64,000 nucleotides of DNA. It comes from Siphonodentalium dalli (Eukaryota; Mollusca; Scaphopoda; Gadilida; Siphonodentaliidae). Of the stretch, positions 1 through 13,700 are shown piece after piece. The DNA is taken from contig CP136065.1 in assembly GCA_032622095.1 (NCBI GenBank), positions 116,479,195-116,543,194 of the forward strand. Reading direction: 5' to 3'. A program made the translations under genes and the position numbers. Each line of letters begins with the position of its first letter. Within the stretch, counting starts at the first letter, position 1. Below the pieces are notes generated by a model. That model did no database searches. It was not told where the DNA came from and worked only from the letters and a program-made list of their open reading frames with translations.

Positions 1-1641
1 ATTGAACATAGTTTTTCAACATTATGAGTTTTAAAAATGAGCAATAAAACAACTCAAATTGGGACAACCCGATCGCTTAAACTATATCGTGACAATGTAA
101 AATGCAGACTAGAGTACACGTGAAACAAACTCCTCTGTGAATATTTTACTGCACACCAATAACCTTTATCCAAGCTCTATTTAGTGTAATTTTTTGGATA
201 AAATTAACACCTTCAGATGCTCGTCTTTTGTGTATAATTTCATAATTTGGGCACCCTGTTTATCGACTCTAATTTACAGGAATTTAAAGGACTGCTCAAT
301 TTTCGTCATTGGAATATGAAACTACAAATTAAAAACATTTTTAACATTTAGTTACATCGCAATCATTATAATTATGATTTCAACATTTTTGCCTATCATG
401 TTATTGGCAAGTTATGAAATAGCCCCATTATTTGTCTCAATATTGTTTGAATTAATTTCATATCATAACATAACTGACAAGACATACTCATTTTGATGTT
501 TCATCAAACTTTCATTTTTATACAACTGTTTTAAAAAAATGGAACATTAAATACAGTTATAGCATTGTTTCGAGGTTGACACAAGGAATTGTCAACCCGA
601 GGAAGTCAATATTCACCAAGGCGGTAGGCCGAGGTGAATATTGATTTCCAAGGGCTGACAATTTCTCGTGTCAACCAAGAAACAATGCAATAACTTTTTT
701 ATTATATGAAACGCGCTTTGATTGGACAAGACGTTGAGACGTTGAACGTCGCTGAGAAAACATGATCTATTTTCAGGTCTGATAATAAGTTATGTTAACC
801 CCTGAAGTATCTGATGTCACACAGAATTGTTATTAACCTGTTGTTTCATTAATGAGGTGAACATCGTTGGATTTCTCGATTTTTTCGTTACGTTTTAACA
901 TAGGAATTGGAGAAGGAAACATATGATCATATAATAAATTATGTTATTGGTTCGAATTCCACCTATTTTCACCAGATTTTTTGCCCTTTTTATTGGGAGT
1001 TTGTACTCTATTTTTGTTTCCTGATGATAACTTTAGAAATTAATGGAACGAAATTTGGTATGTGGGTTTACTAGCCCAAATTACAGGTTAAGTTCGTATT
1101 TGGTTTCAGTCCGACAATTTTTGCCAGACTTTCTGGTCCTTTTCGATTTAGAATTTACCGAATATTTTGGTTTCCGGGTGATAACTTTAGTTTTAGTTAT
1201 CTGATTGTTTTCAAAATTGGCATATGGATTACTTGTTATGGCCTTTTGTTGAAATTACCATGGTCGTATTTTGCCATGCCTTGGCGATGCTATTGTTTAT
1301 ATCAAGTTCACAGTCAGGTCAACTTTGAATAACAATTAGTAGTCAGAGAAGATTATGGCTAAATCTGACACCTCAAGCAGTAGATGGTCAAATTTGACTT
1401 TATTCATCCGGAATTTCATTGCCAATGTTCACCAGTCTGGCAAAAAATAGTGTTCCAGGTTTAAGTGACACCCTGATACTATTGAAAATATTTGTTACAA
1501 TTTGAATCTCTTCCTTATAGAATAAAGGAAAGTGCTTCCCTATAATGTTGATGCTGTCCTTAAAAGATTAATGTTTTCTGCAAGCCTATCAATCAACACT
1601 TTGTTGTAAAGCTACATTTTTATTTTTTATTTTCTTTCTAG
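1..1641. other. Intron of IFT140 (5' side)
   Basis: No IFT140 exon recognised here. It holds an imperfect stem-loop at 562-688. At 880-1280 there is diverged dispersed-repeat sequence ('...ttttggtttccgggtgataactttag...') of the same kind as the arrays near 39.9 and 43 kb. Confidence 0.5.
562..688. repeat. Stem-loop / small palindromic element
   Basis: Arms of about 55 bp: 562-617 begins gcattgtttcgaggttgac, and 633-688 ends gtcaaccaagaaacaatgc. A ~15-bp loop separates them. A few mismatches suggest an old foldback. Confidence 0.75.
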
Positions 1642-1717
1642 GATCACTTAGCTATCTGGAATGGTAGAAAGGTAATCATCTATGAATATGGAAATGACAA
1701 CACTCTAACTACGAATG
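1642..1717 (+). CDS. IFT140: IFT140 exon a (propeller)
   Basis: First IFT140 exon in the window. It reads [16 protein letters not shown], matching the conserved 'HVAIWNGK' strand. The acceptor is tttctttctag and the donor gtgagt. It begins in phase 0 and ends after one base of a Gly codon. Confidence 0.9.
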
Positions 1718-4700
1718 GTGAGTTTAGGTAGGATAAGCAATATCAGAAGTATCGAAATAGTGTTCAAACTAGTCTGTACGTAATAAGTTCCCAGAAGATG
1801 ATATCGCTCTCATCCCTGCAATTTTTACCCCGCACTTTTCGAAATAAGCACTTCAGGAAACATTACTTAACTGACTATCTGTCTGTATGTCTGCCTGTCC
1901 ATCCATCCAAGAATATATCTCAGCCATGGGTTATCGGAGCTGAATGAAATTGGTATTGAGATTCGCCACATGACTACTTTCAAAAGTGTGCCCAGTGACG
2001 TTCAAGTTTTCCATTCTAGTTATCATTCTCTGTTTATCTGGAAATAACTTTTTTTTGTTCGTCTCATCCATGGGTTATCGTATCTGAAAGAATTTGGTAT
2101 GGAGGTTCACCATCAGGAGTGTTTTCAAAAGAATGCCCAATGACATTGTCTGCATTTATGTTCTAGAGTTATCCTTCTTTTTTTTCCGGGAAATAATGGG
2201 ATTTTGTTCTAACCCCCGTATATCACAGTCATAGGTTATTGGATCTGAATGAAATTTGGGTTGGATGTTCGGCATCATGACTGCTTTCAAAAAAGTGCCC
2301 AATGACTTGTTCACATTTACCATTCTAGAGTTATCCTTCTTTGTTTATCAAGAAATCTTTTTTTTAACGTCCATGAATATATATCAGCCATGGGGTATCA
2401 GATCTCAATGAAATTTTGTTGAATATTTACCATCCCAAGGCCTTTCAATGAAGTGTTTGTGTTGTTTGAATTTTACCTTTTACAGTTATTTATCCTTTGT
2501 TTATTTTAAGTTTGGGTTATGTCCTGCCCTTGTTTAAATTGGTCACTATGGGCATATGCCAGTGCAACTTCTTGTTTAGCTGATGCTAGGAAATTTGTCT
2601 CTAATGTAGATATAGTTACCCCTCCTTCTTTGTCTCTTTCTATCTATCTGACTGTCTGTCCATTCAATCGTCTGTCCATCCAGGCATCTATTCATCTGCC
2701 TGTCCCCCTGACAAAAGTTCTTTAAATATAGACATCTCTAGAACCACAAGAAGGAATAGGCTCATATTTTATCCATAGGTGACTGGGATTAAGATATGTT
2801 CAAATGGAGCACTCAATCAAAAAGATGGCAGAGCCAGTGGACATAAATCTTTTTCCGGCCATTGCGTCAATGAATATACTTAAACTCCTAAAGACCACCA
2901 GGTATTATTCAGCCTATATTTGGTGTGAAGGTCCTTTGGACTTGGATTCAGATTTGTTCAAATGTTATTGGGCGGTAAACAAAGGTCTTTTAGCTTACAG
3001 AAGATTGTCTTCAATGGAAATATGATCATTTCTCTGAAATATAGAAAAATTATTGTATAACACATCTTGGGGCCCTTGGGGCATTTTCATTGCTTTTATA
3101 GACTTAAATTAATATCCCTCTTACTTGTAGGAAGTTTTGCCTCTGAGTCAATGGTTGTGTGTCTGTATGAACAGAATGTCTACACAATAGAGCCACAGAA
3201 GGTCCAAGTGAGAACATTCCAGGTATGAACATTTATTATAATATTTAATAAGGCAATATAAATAAAAGTTCTGTGTTCTCAGGCACCTCTCCCGTCATCA
3301 AAATTTTCTTTTAAAAAGCCTCGCTGCATTTCCGCCAGGGGAAAATAATGAGGCTGTATTGTGGAAACACATAATGCGACAGGGGGGAGGGGATGTGTGG
3401 GAGTGTCGGCCTGCCATAGCAGCAGAAACCCTGCCTCGGCAAACTTTTTTTTAATACTTTCTGTTAGAAATATTGGATTTAAGCAACAAAAAACTATTAA
3501 TTTTGTTTCTGGAATTTTCTCTTCCTTATCTCAAAATTTAGATTTAATTGCCTGAGAACACAAATATTTAATTTAATGCCCTAACTATCGTGGTTAAAAC
3601 ACATGGAGCTGATTTCTAAAAAAAATATTTTATGCCATGGTGTGATGTGATGGATGAGCTATCAAATGTTCACGACCAAATTTGTTTTGGTTTTAGGTAC
3701 TATTTCTCAGAACTTGTATATTAATAGTCATGAGTTTTAAGGTGATGTGTGTGAACAAAATTTCTGATAATTTTGTTTACCCACTCCCCTGAACCAACAT
3801 TAAAAATGGGTGAAATCAACAGGGGAATCAACATGGACTATATATTGATGCTCTACTAAGTAATTTTCCAAAATCTGATATTCCATATTTAATTAAATTA
3901 AAGGGAGTTTATTACATAAGTAAAGTGAATACAACGTTCTCAATAGTCCTGTGCAATACCAGTCAAGATGTTTACCTTTGCGAATTATCAGTCCTCTGGC
4001 TATTATTCTTTATTGAAAATTAAGGCAGATAAAAGTATAATAAACTAGAAAAATAAAAATAAGTAAATCAATGATTTATATCTGTTGTAGGGTACAGTGA
4101 AACAGGTGCTCAATTTTACAGAAATTGAAGGGCAACCATTATGTATAGATATCTGCGGAAATTACTTGGTTGTTGGCACCGTGATGGGGATCGTTAGAGT
4201 ATATGATTTATCGAGAAGGTAAGAGATTTGGAAAATATGAATATTACATATCAACGAACTCTTTAGCTATTTTAACCCTAATCTCAACTGAATTGCTTTT
4301 AACGACCAACCGCGTATTTGTATTTTCTGATCAGAAATCAATTTGCTTTGGTGTTATTTTGTGAATATCCATCCGTAAAGTTCCGTTCAAACTAAATATT
4401 GACTCAAATGCAAACTAATATTCATGAATTGAATCAAATATTAAATCAACACAACCCTTCCATGACTGGAGCTGCCTGAAACCTGACTGGAGCTTCCTGT
4501 TCCAATGCATTCTCTTATATATGCAAGTCCTTCATAATGAGCCTGCCGCGCATATATATGATAATATATTGGCCTAACAATATTTACATTGACCTTGTAA
4601 TCCAGTGCATTCTCTTATATGGGAGACTCACATATATAAGAGAATGGACAGGCACATGATCTTTAATGCTGCACCAGCGCATCTCCCGTCATGAAAGGGA

Positions 4701-7700
4701 TAAAGGTCGGTTGAGGCAAGAAAGTCAACAACTGAGTTGAATTGAGTTGAACTGAGGTTTCTTTCAAGTGAGAATGTGCCATCTCATTTGCGCATGAATC
4801 TACGGAAATAGGCACGCATACATTATTGACAAGAAACTGTTCTGGTATATTTCTTGATTATTAAGTTATTTTGTTTATGTCTTACTACTGTACATATATT
4901 ATATGTAATGACTTGTTGCCTAATTGTAGTCATTCCACTTGTCTAGTACTAGTTGATAGTACTAAAAAATTATTTCCTTTTTTATCAGGGAAGCTAAACC
5001 ACAGTGCAGTCCTAAGTCCATGGCTGAAATTATCCCAGGCTTTGGTAACTTAATGAGTGTGAAATGTAATTGTAATGGAACTCGGGTCGCAGTTATCATC
5101 AGAAAGGTGAGTCCAATTTTTATTTTCAATTTGATTTGTAACCCATGAGATTGGCAACATTTAGGTCTGACATCAATTAATCATGAGAAATTTGTTTTGT
5201 CTGTTTATAACAAAGTTATGGGGGTATATAGGAATCAGCTTGTCTGTCTGCCCATCTGTTCAATCCATCCGGGCATGTCTTCTATCATTTTTCAGTAAAT
5301 TTGTTTTTACACTTATCACAGATACCATGGAAACATGTGCTCCTGCGATTATAAGTCTGTCCGACTTTTAATGGAATATTTCCTCCATTTTTCGACTTAA
5401 CATGCATGATTTTGTCCGAGCTTGTATTCCAGGTTTTTTTTTTTTTTTTCGAAAAAGAAATATCTTAATATGCCTACCCTTATTGTAGCCCTATTGCACT
5501 GCGGAGGCTATCCTTGGTCCCACTGAGACTGTCCCAAGTCTAGTTTTTATTTGATCCTCAGAGAGTATCTTTGATGTGTCAAAATAATGTAATCAGCTGC
5601 CTATCAAATATTTATAAATGTCATATCTTAGCCACATTCTATAGTTTAGTTGGCTTACTTGGTATTAAGGGAGTTTCTCAAAAATGTTTTCACAAATATT
5701 TGCAAACAGCAGTTTGCAGAAAGTTTAATAGTATCACTTTTGGAAAATATGTCATAGTTTTCAGAATTTAGTTTTCTTTATTATGGTTTCTGATGATAAC
5801 TTTAAACTTTTCGATTAACTCAAAACTTGGTATGTGGTTTTATCACAAGATATCACAGTCCAAATTCAAATTAATATGCGTTCATTCTGTCAAATTCTTC
5901 CTGAGTTATATGCATTAAATGTGCCAACCTTTATTGTGGTGACAACTACCTGTCTTCTCATAATAAATCCCAGTTCAAAGTTGAATTTGGATTCGGTCAG
6001 TACCCAAAAGATATCAGTTTTTGTTTATGTCAATTATTTTGAGCAAACATTAGGCCTATTAAGCCATACTTCAATGTGCCTTGTTCACTTTTTTGCAACT
6101 GATCATGTGTGTGCTCCAGTCTCCATGTAGAAATCACACTTTGTGAGATTATTTCATTATTATTTAGTGGGATATATTTCAACCAATTCCAGACAAATGG
6201 TCAACCAGATTCAAAGTGTTATTTCTGGGATATGGAGTCAGATGCTTTACAGTACTTCAACTTTGAGACTGGTAAAGGTGAACAAGATGATTACAGCTCT
6301 CAAGGATTAGGAGATGAGAACGATAGATATATCAATGATGCAGAAAGGTAAGTTCACAGGCAATTCTTCATTGCAATTGACAATTTTTGGGCAATGACAT
6401 TGTGTAATCTTCTCCACATATAGTATATATATTGGAGTGAATTCAACAATTATTACATGGCCCAATTCAAATATATTGTAAAGGAAACTGCCCAATAGTG
6501 TTCTAATTTACCTGGCACCATAACATTCCTTTATTGATTTTTTGTCTAGTTTTCGTCAATCAGAGGTACATATGTAGGGTTTCCGCTTGGGGTCGGGGTA
6601 ATGGTGCTTGTAGCTGCTAAGGGGAAAATCCAGCGAATAATTTCAATATAGGAACACCGATTTATTTACATGTACTTTTGCCATAAAGGTCTACAATATA
6701 TTGTAATTGGCAGATCGTTTTACCTGCATATATTTTTTACCAAAGTTGTCAAGCTATCAAACCCTCTAACTTCAAAAGCAATAGAAATTTATTGTGATCA
6801 TAAAAATAAAGACAATGAGTCTATAAATAAATAATCTACAGAATCTATATGTACCCATTCAAATGATCAGAACTTATTTACTGATGTGTAACAACCAGAA
6901 ATATCAGAATATACGGTCGCACAGACAGTGAGTAATGTCTTAATTTTAACACACGGGTAACGTACCCTGAGATATGAATTTAAACCTAAATTTATGGTAG
7001 AACCTGTGCAAAAATATAAAGTGGAATGTATTTTGCGACATAAAACATAGAAAAATCACCAAAGGCAATTAAGTACAAATTAAATTAAATTTTTTGTAAC
7101 CTAACTGCAACGTAACTAGCTCAACTCCAAAGAGATGTATTCTAGTGCTGTCACCGCCATGTCTGTTTTGGTATTCACTTTCTGTAATAATGCAACAGCG
7201 TTCAGCGTCTGTATTCTTGCAAGATATCAAACAAATTCCTCTAAAATTGCTTATTGATATCCCAACAAGATGGAGAGAAGTTTTATACATCTCTATACTT
7301 TATACACATGATATGTGTCCTGGGGTATGGTAGCAGGGGAAATCTGGGCTGGGGGAATGGGTACCTAAAAATTAAAATCAACTGGCAGTTCAACAGGGGA
7401 AAACTTGGCATGGGGAATGGGGGGACATTGAGGGGCATCCCATGCCGGTATAGCAGAAACCCTGACATATGTCTATGTCAAGTCTATGACAGTTTTATTG
7501 AATTTAGCAACAAGCTTTCAATTTCAAACTCCACAGAGGAAAGAATCAAGCAGCCAAGGATATCGCTGGCCGTTACCCCGTATCCTTGAACTGGGATCCC
7601 GAAGAGTCAAAACTCATAGTATGTGAAGCCAATATAATGGCATCTCATCGTGAAGATGACAAAAAAGATCTTAGACGTCGATCACTTCATAAAAATGTGC

Positions 7701-10700
7701 AGGAAGGACCGGTGAGTTGTTATAAAGATGGAGAGTTTTATCTTGAGCCTATTTACTTGATTGGTTCTTTGCTTTCCTTTAAAGTCAACTATTTTTCTTC
7801 ACTTCATACAATTTGTCAATGTATAAAACTTCTTTTTTATATTTCAACATACTTGACCATGATGCCTGGTGTATGTATCTCCGGCAAAGATATCTTGGAC
7901 ACTGAATGAACTAATGGTTATATATTTCTCGCTTGCAAGATTCTAGAAGGAAAATCGGTACAAAGTACCTAAAGTACACGCACAGTCAAACCCGATCTGG
8001 TTCAACTTCCGCTAGACCATGTGACAGTCCTTTCGTTATAAAAGCCCTGTCAGATAAGTCTGCGGTCTCTTAATTTTTTCTACCTCGCAAGATAAGTCGC
8101 TATGTTCATCTGTTCAAATTTTAATGAACATTATCTTGACACTATTGTTAATGACAACGCGACGTTTCCTAATTTCGTGCAATGACACGTGATTCCTTTT
8201 TCAGAATTACGTCTTCACAATTGATCAACATTACTTTATTCTACAATACTGTCTTGTCATGGTTTGATTGGGGGTTTGAGAATTCTTCTCTTCAAAGACA
8301 GTGCTCCGTGGATATATAATTCCAATAACCTCAAATTATTTATTTTTTACGATAAAAAAAACTCAAACAATTTTTTTGTTTACGAGAATCACTCAGAATA
8401 AATGTTGTTTTTTGCTTCGCAAACGATGCCTTTTCCCATTTGGGCTTCATGCTCTTAGAATAATTCGGGTTCTCGTCGGGATTTTCAAACATGTACCGGT
8501 TGCAATACGATGTTGACTTATACACTATGCTCCAGTTTGGAGTGGTCACTTTGACTGAAAATTCCTATCAAAACAATTTGGAAAGAATATTGTACAATAT
8601 TTCTACTCACGGATGCCAGATAAACTAGCCAGTGTGAGGCTTGTCTCTACATTGAATAAAGTATTAAATTCTTTTACAATGACAACTTCGTAAATATTAT
8701 TTTCCCTCTGACGTGGCACCTTCTTCTGCCTCCTCCATACAGCCTGAGGGCTTGGAGTTGGTTGGTGGTCATGCCTCCTCTACTTTAGTCGCGGCCTCCA
8801 CAGCCTTGGCTGAGAGGGGCAGCGTTGGAAGTTCAGTGGCAGCTACCGCTGGTCCTGCCTCCGGCGTGTCCTGGTTCTTTCCTTCGCTGCACAAGCCGGC
8901 TACTTGCCATAGCTACCACAATGCGGGTGGTCCGTAAAGCATGCAAGCCCGGTGCTATCGACCCATTGCCTGCCTCACAGTTCAATAATTCACCTGCCAC
9001 CGCCTCCATTCCAGGGGATTTTACCGCACAGGTTCCGACCTGTCCTCTATTCGTCGGGTCTTTTCCGGCTTCCGTCCCTTCTGGTCCTGGGGTGGGCCAG
9101 TATCCCAGCTATTCTCCTGCATTTGTGCCACCTTCCCCAGTGTGGCCTTGGGCTTATGGTTCCTGGCCTTCTTCGGCTCCAAGGCCAGAACCTTTCCAGG
9201 CTTCTATCTTAAATCACGAGGCACCGGAATTTGTTTCTCATCAAACCAGGCAACCTAGTCAGTAAACTTGCCCCTTTTCTCCGTATCTTTGATGGATGGT
9301 GCCACATGGAGACGAGGACGTGCTGTCACTAGATCCCCTGGATTCGGAAGAGTTTGATGCGTGTCCGAGTTCGCCGTGTCCATCCGAGAGTGCTTTTCAA
9401 GAGGGTAGTTTCGGATGGGTCAGTCCTTCGATTTTAGGCTAATACTTGTGCACCATTTTTTGCATGCATTAACAGTCCCTAGGAAAACAGGCACACTACC
9501 GCATTGTTGTTGTTCATTTAAAACGGGGTCTGGCCACGGATATCTCTATTTATCGCTACAACTGCGCTAAAATGTCAACAACATGGACCCTCTTTGATAA
9601 TTATTATATAATTTCTCAACAACTTCCACAACTGCGTTTTCAGCACCTTTTCTCTCCATGGGTACACCATTGTTACCTGTCGCTGACAGGTTGCGATCAT
9701 TAAACAGATTTTTTGTACAATATTACCTCTGTTATTTGTTATAGCCTACCAATGAACCAGCTGCAGCCATTTGCAGGCCCTGCCCTAGTAGGAGCCGATC
9801 CTGTGCTTCTCACAGGTATGCCAAAAAGCTGACTTGCATGACTTGTGGTGTGACGCTTCTGTGCACGCGACCATGCTCAGGTGTCAGACACTGGCATGCG
9901 ATTTAAACAGTGTACTAGTACCACCCGCAATTGCATTGGTGTGGAAACTCTCAGGCAACTGCTGAGAACTTGCCTCACTGTCTTGTCAGTGATGACAATT
10001 GATACAAGCTAACCACGGAGGTCCCCACGATACAGTCATGTCGCCCATTTCCATCTTTTCCCCAAAAGGACCTCCTGCTTCCTCCATCGACATGGCGTTG
10101 GTTACTGGACATGCCTCCTCCTTATTGGTCGTGGCCTCCTCAACCTCAGCAGAGCAGAGCAGCACTGCATGTTCTGCAGCGGCTACCGCTGGTCCTGCCT
10201 CGGCCAATCCGTGGTTCATTCCATCGCGGCATATACCGGTTTTCAGAACCTTTTCTTGCCATGACTACCCCTTTGTTACTTGTCGCAGACAAGTCGCGGC
10301 CATTACACTGCTTTTTTTGTACAATATTACCTCCTTTATTTGTACTCGCCGACCAATGACCCGGCTACAGCACTTACAGGCACTACTCTAGTAGGACCCG
10401 TTCCTGTACTTCTCTCAGGTATGACAAAGCTGCCTTGTGGGGTGACACTTAAGTGGATGCAACCTTGCTCAGGGATCGGACCCTGGAGTGAGATTTCCAT
10501 CGTGTACCACCCGAACTTACACTTTGTTCGTAGTGTCAGTAAACCTCCGGCGGAATGAAAACTCGCCTCACTGCGTTGTTCGTGATGACAATTAATACAC
10601 GCTAACCACAGAGGCCTCCATGATCAGGTCATGTCACCCCATTCCCATCTTTTCCCCGAAAAGACCAGGAGTCTAGTCAAGCTTTGCCTTCTCACCTGAT

Positions 10701-13700
10701 CAGAATTGGAGGCCTTCCAATCTGTTCTCTTGGGTGAGGATCACCATAGCACATTTATTCAGCGATGTCTTTTCCGAGAATAACCTTACATTCGTGATTC
10801 TAATTCTCATCAGATTTTACGTCAGGGATTGCGTGATTCAGTCCCTCTCATCATCCGAGGTCTCGGTCAGTCCTCCTCTCCTCTGTTCAGGTCTGGTCTT
10901 CAGTCCCGCAGTTCTGACCAGGAGTTACACTAGTATCATCTCCATAAAAAAAACGGATCATGCCATCGTGTATAGTTCTCAGGGTTGGGGGTGGGCATTC
11001 TCCACCTTTTCATATCAGGGTCATGTAAGGTTCTGCAGATCTAGGGTCCATCTGGACCAACGATCCCATAGCCACCACAGTGGTGGGTTTTCTTCAACAT
11101 CTCCCCAGTCGCATGTCGACCAAGTCTACACAGCTGTGTCACAGCGCCTGCAGTGTTCCGTCACACTATTTAAGTTAACATTCGTTCAGGCCTGCAAATT
11201 TGAGGCCTGGAAGTTATCTAAACATGACACTGTCGCGAACGAAGAACAGGTCGCGCCAAAGTTTTATGGTGCTTGGCGACATTCCAAATTATTAACGTAT
11301 TTCATTGAGTTGCTGATGCCCTTATGTGGTTTATAATGCCAGTTGTTGTGCTTCTAACAGTTTCTGTAACTCTTCTGTTCTGTAACGCTTAGGGTTACCT
11401 AAGCACACATCAGGAGAACGTAATATTATCGGTTCCACATAATTTTAAAACACCTGCAGCCTGCAGGGCTGTTAGTTACATCACCGGTCGCCAGAATATT
11501 CCGACAGATCCATTAGCTGTATCCGTTAATCTTCTGGGTTGACAATACATTTCAATTTCCAGTTACTTGGCTTGTTGTTCCTGAGGTGGACTCTGTCTTG
11601 GTCACACCTCTATGTGTATGCTTTTCCTTTACCGGCCATTGTTCCCAGTGTCCGGGTCCCAATATGTACCACTTCCTGTAAATGTTCTCTCATGGTGTAT
11701 CCCTGGTGCCCCATTGGTCTGTGACAAACAGGCTTCTCCTCTCTCCCCTGGGTCCCTCTGCAGGGCTCTAGATGCATATAATTTTGCGTTTGGTCATCAA
11801 GCCCTGAAAATTTAACAATTTCACTAGGTTCGTTGCGAGAGTCGATTCAGGGTTTCTCTCCGAATCTTAAGGCCTGCTCAGGCTCCTCCCTTTTGAACAA
11901 TCGTCCCCTGGAGGGGGGTGTAATAACGGTGTTTCTCATAGGTTTGCTACGGTCCCCTCTTTCATCCTCAGAATTGGAGGGGGTAGGTCTCTATATCCTA
12001 TTTGGGGTCATACATGAATGAGTAATCTCCCTTGCCTATGACCAATATTTATCCAAGACACCTTCACTCTGTGAACATTAGGGCACCTGAAGTACAGGTA
12101 CATATGTTTCCTTTTAGGAGCTCAGTTGCTTTTGGAGTTCTGAGCTACTGCGTAGGGGACACAAGGGTCTATATTTACACATGTCTACCAAGAACAACAC
12201 TTTTCTTTACAGGATGCAAATCTATTCCGCTTCAGCAGTTGGGTTTCATAGGCTTAGTCTGAGTATCTGCCTCGTGGCCTCCTCCTATTCAAGAATTCTA
12301 ATTATAACCATTAGTTCATTCAGTGTCCAAGATATCTTTGCCGGAGATATAATATTTTTTTAACCAAAATATGTATCTCCTAATAAGTATCTTGGCCACT
12401 GAACTCATAGGGCCCTCCCAGTTGAGATCAACATTTCCGCCCGCGCACTCGGTCAAAACGCATCGAACACACAGCAGAGAGAAATTAAAAGACCGCAGAC
12501 TTACCTGACAGGGCTTTTATAACGAAAGGACTGTCACATGGTCTAGCAGAAGTTGAACCTGATCGGGTTTGACCGTGCGTGTACTTTAGGTACTTTGTAC
12601 CAATTTTCCTTCTAGAATCTTGCAAGCTAGAAATATATAACCATTAGTTCATTCAGTGTCCAAGATACTTATTAGGTTAAAAAAATATTATATTCAGACT
12701 AGGCATGAGTCATTTTCAACAAAACTAAAATACCGAATGACATCACAAAATGGAATTCCCCCGTCCATTGATTTATGACGAAAGGTGGAATTTGGAATTG
12801 GAGATGGATCAATGCCATCAATTTTTTTTATCACGGCTTCCTTGTTATTGATTCTGACATTTGATCAGAGGAATTTGGAACTTGGACCTGCATCGTCACA
12901 AAAAAAAAACAATGCTTTTCTGACCACGTGTGTACTATATGTGCAAGCTGATAAAAATTTATTTGTGTGCATGAGCATTGTGATGTGGGTATAGGCCTAC
13001 TGTTCCAACTTTTCATTATGATTGACAAATTGTACTTTTTCTGAAATTGCTAAATAGATCACAGATTTCTATTTATTAGCAAATAATGACTGTGATGGTG
13101 ATATATGAAGGTTGGACAGCAGTTTTTAGAAATTAAAGGTACTCAATCCGTAAAGAGGGTCCCCATCTCAACAGATTCCAACAACAACAATCCGATCAGA
13201 GGGTCCTATATTACTATTTCTTTGGCTTTGGGGGTAAAAAATATTTGATTCTAGTCGAGGAACCCATCAAACAAAGCTCAGAGTTATTAGATATTGATTT
13301 TTGAAATTTGTTATGTTCTCGAGATGAGTACTAATAATTGCCGTCAATTTCGTATCCTGCTCGAGATTTGTACACCAAAACTCTATTCAAACAGACAAGG
13401 ATGGATAACTCTAAAATCAAGTGGTAATAATAACGCAATTTTGCCTGAGATCTGGGCCAGAAAGTATTCCCGATAATGAAAAATAATAGATTTCTAAAAT
13501 CGATATCTAACAAATCTGAGCTTTGATGGGTGACTTCCTCGACTCGAATCAAATATTTTTGACCCCGAAGCCATTGAAATAGTAATTGAGAGGAGTTTTA
13601 TCGGATTGAGTACCTTTAAACACACTTTATCTGCTATTTAGTTCTCACATCAGTCATGTGGCTGTTAAAAGAATACCTACATACTACATCACTTTGCATT

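Larger units (their letters stand above)
7876..12692 (+). mobile_element. DIRS-type retrotransposon, copy A
   Basis: About 4.8 kb in the IFT140 intron before exon g, same strand as the gene. Classified by architecture: inverted terminal repeats (7894-8078 and 12481-12664), a TATA box in the left one, a gag-like ORF remnant near the left end, a C-terminal RNase H-like remnant, and an internal complementary region (12303-12402) just before the right repeat. Tyrosine-recombinase retrotransposons of the DIRS group use such a region to template circularisation, and they make no target duplication; none is seen. No reverse transcriptase core or tyrosine recombinase was recognised, so the copy is decayed or non-autonomous. 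Confidence 0.75.

Noticed and set aside
5834-6130. 98-codon plus-strand ORF
   Set aside because: Lies in a dispersed repeat within an intron. Similar repeats elsewhere are not open.
8340-8549. Short ORFs in the leader of DIRS copy A
   Set aside because: The homologous stretch in copy B does not keep the frame, so it is probably untranslated leader.
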